From the NCBI RefSeq assembly GCF_000633455.1, contig NZ_AYMG01000001.1, positions 62,001-126,000 on the forward strand: a stretch of DNA of 64,000 bases, in the 5' to 3' direction. The number at the start of each line of letters is the position of its first letter. The first letter of the stretch is position 1. This stretch comes from Pedobacter jeongneungensis. Its GTDB lineage: Bacteria; Bacteroidota; Bacteroidia; Sphingobacteriales; Sphingobacteriaceae. The notes under the pieces are model-generated. The model had not been told where the DNA came from and searched no databases. It saw only the letters and a list, made by a program, of their open reading frames with translations. A program made the translations under genes and the position numbers. Shown here piece by piece: positions 59,859 to 64,000 of the stretch.

Positions 59859-60557
59859 CTATCCTTCTTTAAAATATTCAATTTTAAACTCTTGTAGAAA
59901 TCGTTTTAAATAAATGTTTTTATTTCTTGTATTATCATGTGATAATTTGAAAATATTAAATTCCATAAATGGTATTAATACAATAAGATAGCAAGAAACT
60001 TCAGCGAATAATGATAACCAAGCAACGGAGCTAGGTTTTAAATCTTGCGTTAATCTAGGAATAAGGCATCCAGATATTATAAATACAGCTAACCAGCCAA
60101 TAATTTTTGTGCATTTCCAATCATATTTATCTGTTGAATAATTACTGATAAAGTCGGCTTCTATTATGTTATAAATGTCAATGCTAATCTTACATTTGTT
60201 ACAATATTTTTCAAATAGTTTGTGCTGAAGTCGAGAGAAATCATCTTTATGGTAAACATTGTTTTGTATCTGGAAATTTAAATGTCTAGAATCTTCATTT
60301 AAGACTTTAAAGTTTTCCTTGCCACTCTTTTTACGTGTAAAATATATAATCGACAATAAAAATAATAGAGATGTACTGTAAAAATTCTTATAGTACCAAC
60401 AACAAAACATAGCTGCTGCAAGAATTAACGCGACTACAACCAAACCACCATAATATATTGTTTTAGCATTAGCTGAATATCTTTTTATCATTAATGTACG
60501 ATATGAGATTTTCTTTGTTAGAAAATCAATAGCTTTTTCTATTCTATTTGTTTCCAT
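59859..60557 (-). CDS. Membrane protein of unknown function in the second exporter operon
   Basis: 232 residues with about four membrane helices in two pairs (about residues 33-52 and 61-72; then KCTKIIGWLAVFIISGCLIP and WLSLFAEVSCYLIVLIPFM). The middle is charged with YCNKCKISIDIYNI, a Cys pair. No family recognised. It is the last gene of the operon, 5 bp after the C39 exporter, so a role as immunity or assembly protein for the exported peptide is a fair guess. Confidence 0.6.
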   Translation of the reverse strand: METNRIEKAIDFLTKKISYRTLMIKRYSANAKTIYYGGLVVVALILAAAMFCCWYYKNFYSTSLLFLLSIIYFTRKKSGKENFKVLNEDSRHLNFQIQNNVYHKDDFSRLQHKLFEKYCNKCKISIDIYNIIEADFISNYSTDKYDWKCTKIIGWLAVFIISGCLIPRLTQDLKPSSVAWLSLFAEVSCYLIVLIPFMEFNIFKLSHDNTRNKNIYLKRFLQEFKIEYFKEG

Positions 60558-60562
60558 AATAT

Positions 60563-62677
60563 TTAATTGTGGGTATAAATTCTAATTTCTCCATTTTCTA
60601 CCATGTAAATTTCGTCTGCAATTTTAGTTGTACTTTCTTTATGGGTAATTAGGAGAATAGCCATTTGTTCTTTCAGTCCTATGAGTAGATTTAAAATGAA
60701 TGTTTCTGTTTTCGGATCTAAGGCCGCTGTAGCTTCATCCAATAAAAGAAGTTGTGGTTTAGTAAATAATGCCCTTAATAGCGCAACAATTTGCTTTTGC
60801 CCTCCAGAAAGATTTAAGCCATCTTCTCCTACTTTGGTAAATATTCCAGCAGGAAATTGATTAAAATAATTATCCAAATCATATTGCTTGCATAAGTCTA
60901 TAACAAGTTTAAAATCATCTTCTTTATTGCTCAAACATATATTTTCAATAATAGAGCAGTTAAAGAGTTTTATTTCTTGAGGTACTGTAGCAATAATTTC
61001 ACGCCAGCCTTTAGTTGGTAGCTCCAATAAATTAATATTTCCATTTATTAAAATACTACCTGTTTCATGCTGATAAAATTTTTGCAATAGCTGGAGAATG
61101 GTGCTCTTACCGCAGCCGCTCTCGCCAATTAATACGGTTATGTTTCCTTTTCTAAGGGTTACATTTACATTTTTTAATAAAAGACTTCTGCCAGCAAAAC
61201 GAAAACTGAGATTTTTGATTTCTAGTTTTTCGAATAAACTGTTCCCTTCATTGTTTGAAGAAATGCTTTTTTCTGGTCCTAACGATGCGAATTCATACAT
61301 TCTGTTGTAAGCAACTTTTGCTTCCTGAATCTGTAAGTTGGTTAGCATTAATCTGGTGCATGAAGGTATGATGCCAATTCCTATTGAAAGAATAGCCATC
61401 ATTTCACCTATTTTTAACGTTTTTTCTAAGGTTAAAAATGCTGTTTCGGCCATTATAGCAATAATAATAACCGTAGCTAAAACCTCAACAATTAGGCTAA
61501 ACCTATTACCTGTTTTGCCAAGGATTATGCTATTTAATTGAAACTGCGAAAAGAAGTTGCGGATTTTTTTGGCGTACTGATTTTCCTTGCCAAGAGATTT
61601 GATTACATCAATCCCTTGCATAGTGTCGATGTAATTACTTTCATTGGCTGAATATGTGGCCATTACATTGGTATTTTGGGTTATGATTTTCCCATTATAC
61701 TTCCATGCACAGAATCCCATTAATGGAATAGCTGTTAAAGCCGTTAATGCAATAGTATAATGAAAAGTGAAAAGATAAACGGAGGAAATCACAATAATCA
61801 AAAAATCGATTACAAATGTACCGCTAAGATAAGCGATGCTTTTCTGGATGCGCATGGTATCGTTTAACCGTGCAATTAGATCCCCTGTTTTACGGCTATC
61901 AAAGAATAACTTAGGTAAGCATAAGAGCTTTTCCACAAAACTGCTGTTGATGCGTTCGTTAAAATCTTTTGCCTGCTGCAATAAAAACAACTGACGTATA
62001 AAGCTAATGCCACTTTTTGCCAAAAGCAGTATAAATAAAATGCAAAAACCACTAAACATGCGTTTTATTTCCTGTTTTGGTATAATTTCATCTACCAGTT
62101 TTTGGGTAAATATCGAAGTAGATAGGCCTAGGGCTGCAATCACGATCCCTAAAAAAGTAGTTGTTAAAAGGATGTTGATATCGTCTTTTAATAAAGAAAA
62201 CAACCATTTTATTTTTGCATTATTTTCTGTTTTGCTCTTGATAAAAGTATCGTTTGGTTCGAGTGTAAGCAAAACCTTGCTTTTCCAAAATTTTTGCAAT
62301 TCTGAATTATCCCAATAAGATACTCCGGTTGCAGGATCGCCAATAAGGAATTTTCTTGTTTTATCATTGTATCCGTAGTTTAGAACAAAGTGCTCTAAAC
62401 CATTCTCTAGTGCTAAATGTAACAGGCTAAGTTGTTTTAAATCAAAAAGGTGTTCAAGCTCTGCTTCAAAACCTTCAGCAGTAATCCCTATTGTTTCAGC
62501 ACATTGTATTAGGCCTAATAAGGTTGTACCAAAACCATCAGTACCACTTAGTTTTCTTAAATTTTCAAGGTTGTTATTACCTTCAAAATAACGCACAGCA
62601 GAAAGTAGGCAGGCTACACCACAATCGCTTTCATCTTGTTGTAAAATAAATGTTCGTTTGGCCTTATTGATCATCAT
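60563..62677 (-). CDS. Second peptidase-containing ABC exporter (C39 domain)
   Basis: 704 residues. The C39 triad is C19 (SDCGVACL), H96 (LEHFVLNYGY) and D114 (LIGDPATG); six membrane helices follow, then the ATPase with GESGCGKST, LSGGQKQIVALLRAL and LLLLDEATAALD. It is a separate enzyme from the exporter at 19825-22053 and belongs to another branch by its C39 sequence. It overlaps the thioredoxin-like gene by 14 bp. No HlyD-type adaptor and no precursor peptide gene is visible in the window; both may lie beyond the right edge. Confidence 0.93.
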   Translation of the reverse strand: MMINKAKRTFILQQDESDCGVACLLSAVRYFEGNNNLENLRKLSGTDGFGTTLLGLIQCAETIGITAEGFEAELEHLFDLKQLSLLHLALENGLEHFVLNYGYNDKTRKFLIGDPATGVSYWDNSELQKFWKSKVLLTLEPNDTFIKSKTENNAKIKWLFSLLKDDINILLTTTFLGIVIAALGLSTSIFTQKLVDEIIPKQEIKRMFSGFCILFILLLAKSGISFIRQLFLLQQAKDFNERINSSFVEKLLCLPKLFFDSRKTGDLIARLNDTMRIQKSIAYLSGTFVIDFLIIVISSVYLFTFHYTIALTALTAIPLMGFCAWKYNGKIITQNTNVMATYSANESNYIDTMQGIDVIKSLGKENQYAKKIRNFFSQFQLNSIILGKTGNRFSLIVEVLATVIIIAIMAETAFLTLEKTLKIGEMMAILSIGIGIIPSCTRLMLTNLQIQEAKVAYNRMYEFASLGPEKSISSNNEGNSLFEKLEIKNLSFRFAGRSLLLKNVNVTLRKGNITVLIGESGCGKSTILQLLQKFYQHETGSILINGNINLLELPTKGWREIIATVPQEIKLFNCSIIENICLSNKEDDFKLVIDLCKQYDLDNYFNQFPAGIFTKVGEDGLNLSGGQKQIVALLRALFTKPQLLLLDEATAALDPKTETFILNLLIGLKEQMAILLITHKESTTKIADEIYMVENGEIRIYTHN

Positions 62678-63185
62678 CCAAATATTTAATTAGAGCATCA
62701 ATCTTAACTTCTCCAGCATATTCTTTTATTAACCGGTGCTGAGCATTATAGATATAAACAGAGGGAGTAACAGCTTTACCGAACCATTTGTAAAAACTGT
62801 AATCCTTATCGTAAAGCCAAATAAAACCGGCAGCATCAAGTTTATAAGTTTTTGCAAATGCAGTTGTTTCTTTTGGCGTATTGGTAGAAACCATTATCAC
62901 CAAGGTATTTTTAAATGCATTTATGTTTTTACTAATCTGTTTTGCTTCATATTGGCAGTGTTCACATTCAGCATTGTAGTAAAAAATGCAAATAGGTTTA
63001 TCTTCCTTCAGATCTTTTGCAGAAAAAGGTTTTTCTTCTTGATTATACAATAGAAAATTAGGCAAGGTCTGTTTTTGCAATGCTATGGCTTTTTTACTGT
63101 TGTATTTCTTTATGATGTTGTAAGCCAAAAAAATACCAATGCTAAAAGTCAGTAAGCCAATAGCTATAATTAATTTATTTTTCAT
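62664..63185 (-). CDS. Thioredoxin-like thiol-disulfide protein, membrane-anchored
   Basis: 173 residues with an N-terminal membrane anchor or signal (KLIIAIGLLTFSIGIFLAYNII) and a redoxin/TlpA-like fold: KPICIFYYNAECEHCQYEAKQI carries C74-E-H-C77 and VTPSVYIYN the cis-Pro. It would handle disulfides in the periplasm, perhaps of the peptide exported by the overlapping ABC exporter. Second gene visible in the operon. Confidence 0.85.
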   Translation of the reverse strand: MKNKLIIAIGLLTFSIGIFLAYNIIKKYNSKKAIALQKQTLPNFLLYNQEEKPFSAKDLKEDKPICIFYYNAECEHCQYEAKQISKNINAFKNTLVIMVSTNTPKETTAFAKTYKLDAAGFIWLYDKDYSFYKWFGKAVTPSVYIYNAQHRLIKEYAGEVKIDALIKYLDDDQ

Positions 63186-63221
63186 TAATGCTTAATAAAG
63201 AAGGATATTATTTAGATAAGT

Positions 63222-63869
63222 TTATGTTGAAGGGCTTATGCTTACCGTAATAAACATCACACAGATGATCCATAAAACCAACGCTGGTATGTAACCAGAA
63301 AAAACTACTTTAATTCCGTGATTGATATCGGTACCCATTGCTTGTTTAATGCCCCCTGCCAATAATATCCAATATAAAATCTCAAATACATTAAAGGTTT
63401 GAAACGGGTAGATAAACAGCGCAGAAAGATTTTCTATTTTAAAGAGATTTAAAGCCGATAGGGGATAGAATTGCTGAATATCGCTTAAGGTATAATCCGT
63501 TTTAAAGAATAAAAACCATATGAGTTTTATCAGTTGCGGGATCAGAAAAATAAATTCTGCAGTTAAGGCTATTCTAAAGGTATCAGAAAATTTTAGTTTG
63601 CTGTTGTTTAAGAGTAAGCCAGCTTGTAGGCATAAGGTAATTATAAAAATTTTCAAAAGTAGCCAAACTGGAATGAAAATATAACTTATCCAAAGGTGTC
63701 TAACTTCGATATCAAAAATTTCATCTATAGTTTCATTTTCTAACTGATTTTGAAATGTATTATAAAATGCTTCTTGAGTAATTAAAAGAGAATTGAAAAT
63801 ATAGATCAGTGTCAGGGTTAAAAGTAGAATGGTAATAAATAGAATTGGAGTTCTCAAACTATTATTCAT
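63222..63869 (-). CDS. Multi-helix membrane protein of unknown function
   Basis: 215 residues with about five membrane helices (ILFITILLLTLTLIYIFNSLL, IFIPVWLLLKIFIITLCLQA, FIFLIPQLIKLIWFLFF, FEILYWILLAGGI, IPALVLWIICVMFITVSI). The fold may be Yip1-like, but I do not recognise it firmly. It opens the visible part of the second exporter operon, 36 bp before the thioredoxin-like gene. Confidence 0.6.
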   Translation of the reverse strand: MNNSLRTPILFITILLLTLTLIYIFNSLLITQEAFYNTFQNQLENETIDEIFDIEVRHLWISYIFIPVWLLLKIFIITLCLQAGLLLNNSKLKFSDTFRIALTAEFIFLIPQLIKLIWFLFFKTDYTLSDIQQFYPLSALNLFKIENLSALFIYPFQTFNVFEILYWILLAGGIKQAMGTDINHGIKVVFSGYIPALVLWIICVMFITVSISPST

Positions 63870-63890
63870 TAAAATCTTATTTGAGTATCA

Positions 63891-63924
63891 AAAACTTGGC
63901 AGTACATGATTTAAGTACTGCCAA
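63891..63924 (-). terminator. Terminator of an upstream minus-strand gene
   Basis: TTGGCAGTAC and GTACTGCCAA form a perfect 10-bp stem with a 9-nt loop; on the minus strand it is followed by GTTTTTGA. It ends the transcript of whatever lies to the right, so the second exporter operon may start after it, with 21 bp to the first start codon, or be reached by read-through. Confidence 0.75.
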
Positions 63925-63930
63925 ATATTG

Positions 63931-64000
63931 CTATATGCCAAAATACAACTCTTTAAAATATTTAAGTTGATAATAAGGTGATGCAATAAACATTTTCCAG
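63931..64000 (-). CDS. Possible C-terminal end of a gene beyond the window
   Basis: An open minus-strand frame enters at the right edge and ends with TAG 6 bp before the terminator; its last residues read SPYYQLKYFKELYFGI. Only about 22 codons are visible, so a chance frame cannot be excluded. If real it could be the gene next to the second exporter operon. No family is recognised. Confidence 0.3.
   Translation of the reverse strand, partial: WKMFIASPYYQLKYFKELYFGI

Noticed and set aside
1..64000. tRNA or rRNA genes
   Set aside because: I looked in the gaps for cloverleaf-like arms and conserved T-loop sequence and saw none; a tRNA-scan was not run.

Overview
The window looks like a chromosome segment from a Sphingobacteriaceae-type Bacteroidetes bacterium, most like Pedobacter. 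The signs are AT-rich DNA, few Shine-Dalgarno sites, many promoters of the Bacteroidetes type (TTG, spacer, TAnnTTTG), a TonB-dependent receptor, DUF4476, DUF4834, DUF6702 and DUF3472 proteins, GxxExxY and four-helix-bundle (S23) genes, and families of intergenic inverted repeats. I see no rRNA, tRNA, phage, transposase or CRISPR array. Species-level identity is an inference.

Layout. 1-4.2 kb: a minus-strand xylose operon (xylB, xylA, sugar/Na+ symporter cut by the window edge) behind a LacI-type operator. 4.3-18.9 kb: mostly housekeeping and stress genes (csaA, tadA, sod, oxyR, a secreted GH130 protein, GDP-fucose synthase, trmB, an alkyltransferase-like protein, tag, polA) with secreted proteins of unknown role. 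19.1-28.5 kb: a compact eight-gene minus-strand operon that I read as a ribosomally made peptide (RiPP) pathway. In transcription order it holds a 52-residue double-glycine precursor with no annotated frame, a LuxR-type regulator with a degenerate receiver, a LanC-like protein without zinc ligands, an intact LanC cyclase, a TonB-dependent receptor, a luciferase-like oxidoreductase, a C39-peptidase ABC exporter and an HlyD-type adaptor. 28.9-31.6 kb: two tandem PqiA-like membrane proteins, divergent from the peptide operon. 31.6-50.1 kb: uvrB, an M1 peptidase/HupE/DUF6702 group, upp, small phosphatases, lipoproteins, and a surface-polysaccharide group (flippase, two methyltransferases, glycosyltransferase). 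50.3-55.1 kb: a cyanophycin unit with cphA divergent from cphB and an isoaspartyl peptidase. 55.1-59.9 kb: a TPR protein, a Prc-type protease, a 101-bp palindromic tandem repeat and an SPFH protein. 59.9-64 kb: a second C39 exporter operon with a thioredoxin-like protein and two unknown membrane proteins, running in from beyond the right edge.

The best candidate for something undescribed is the peptide operon at 19.1-28.5 kb. The precursor fits the C39 leader rule (Leu -12, Glu -8, Met -7, Leu -4, Gly-Gly), and its predicted 23-residue core has six Thr but no Cys and no Ser. The operon carries a LanC with a full zinc and catalytic set plus a LanC-fold pseudoenzyme, yet I find no LanB or LanM dehydratase in the window. 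Intramolecular lanthionine rings are therefore impossible on this core as read, so the product may be a different Thr-derived modification, perhaps dehydrobutyrine reduction by the luciferase-like enzyme or addition of an external thiol by LanC. This is inference from gene content and residues only.
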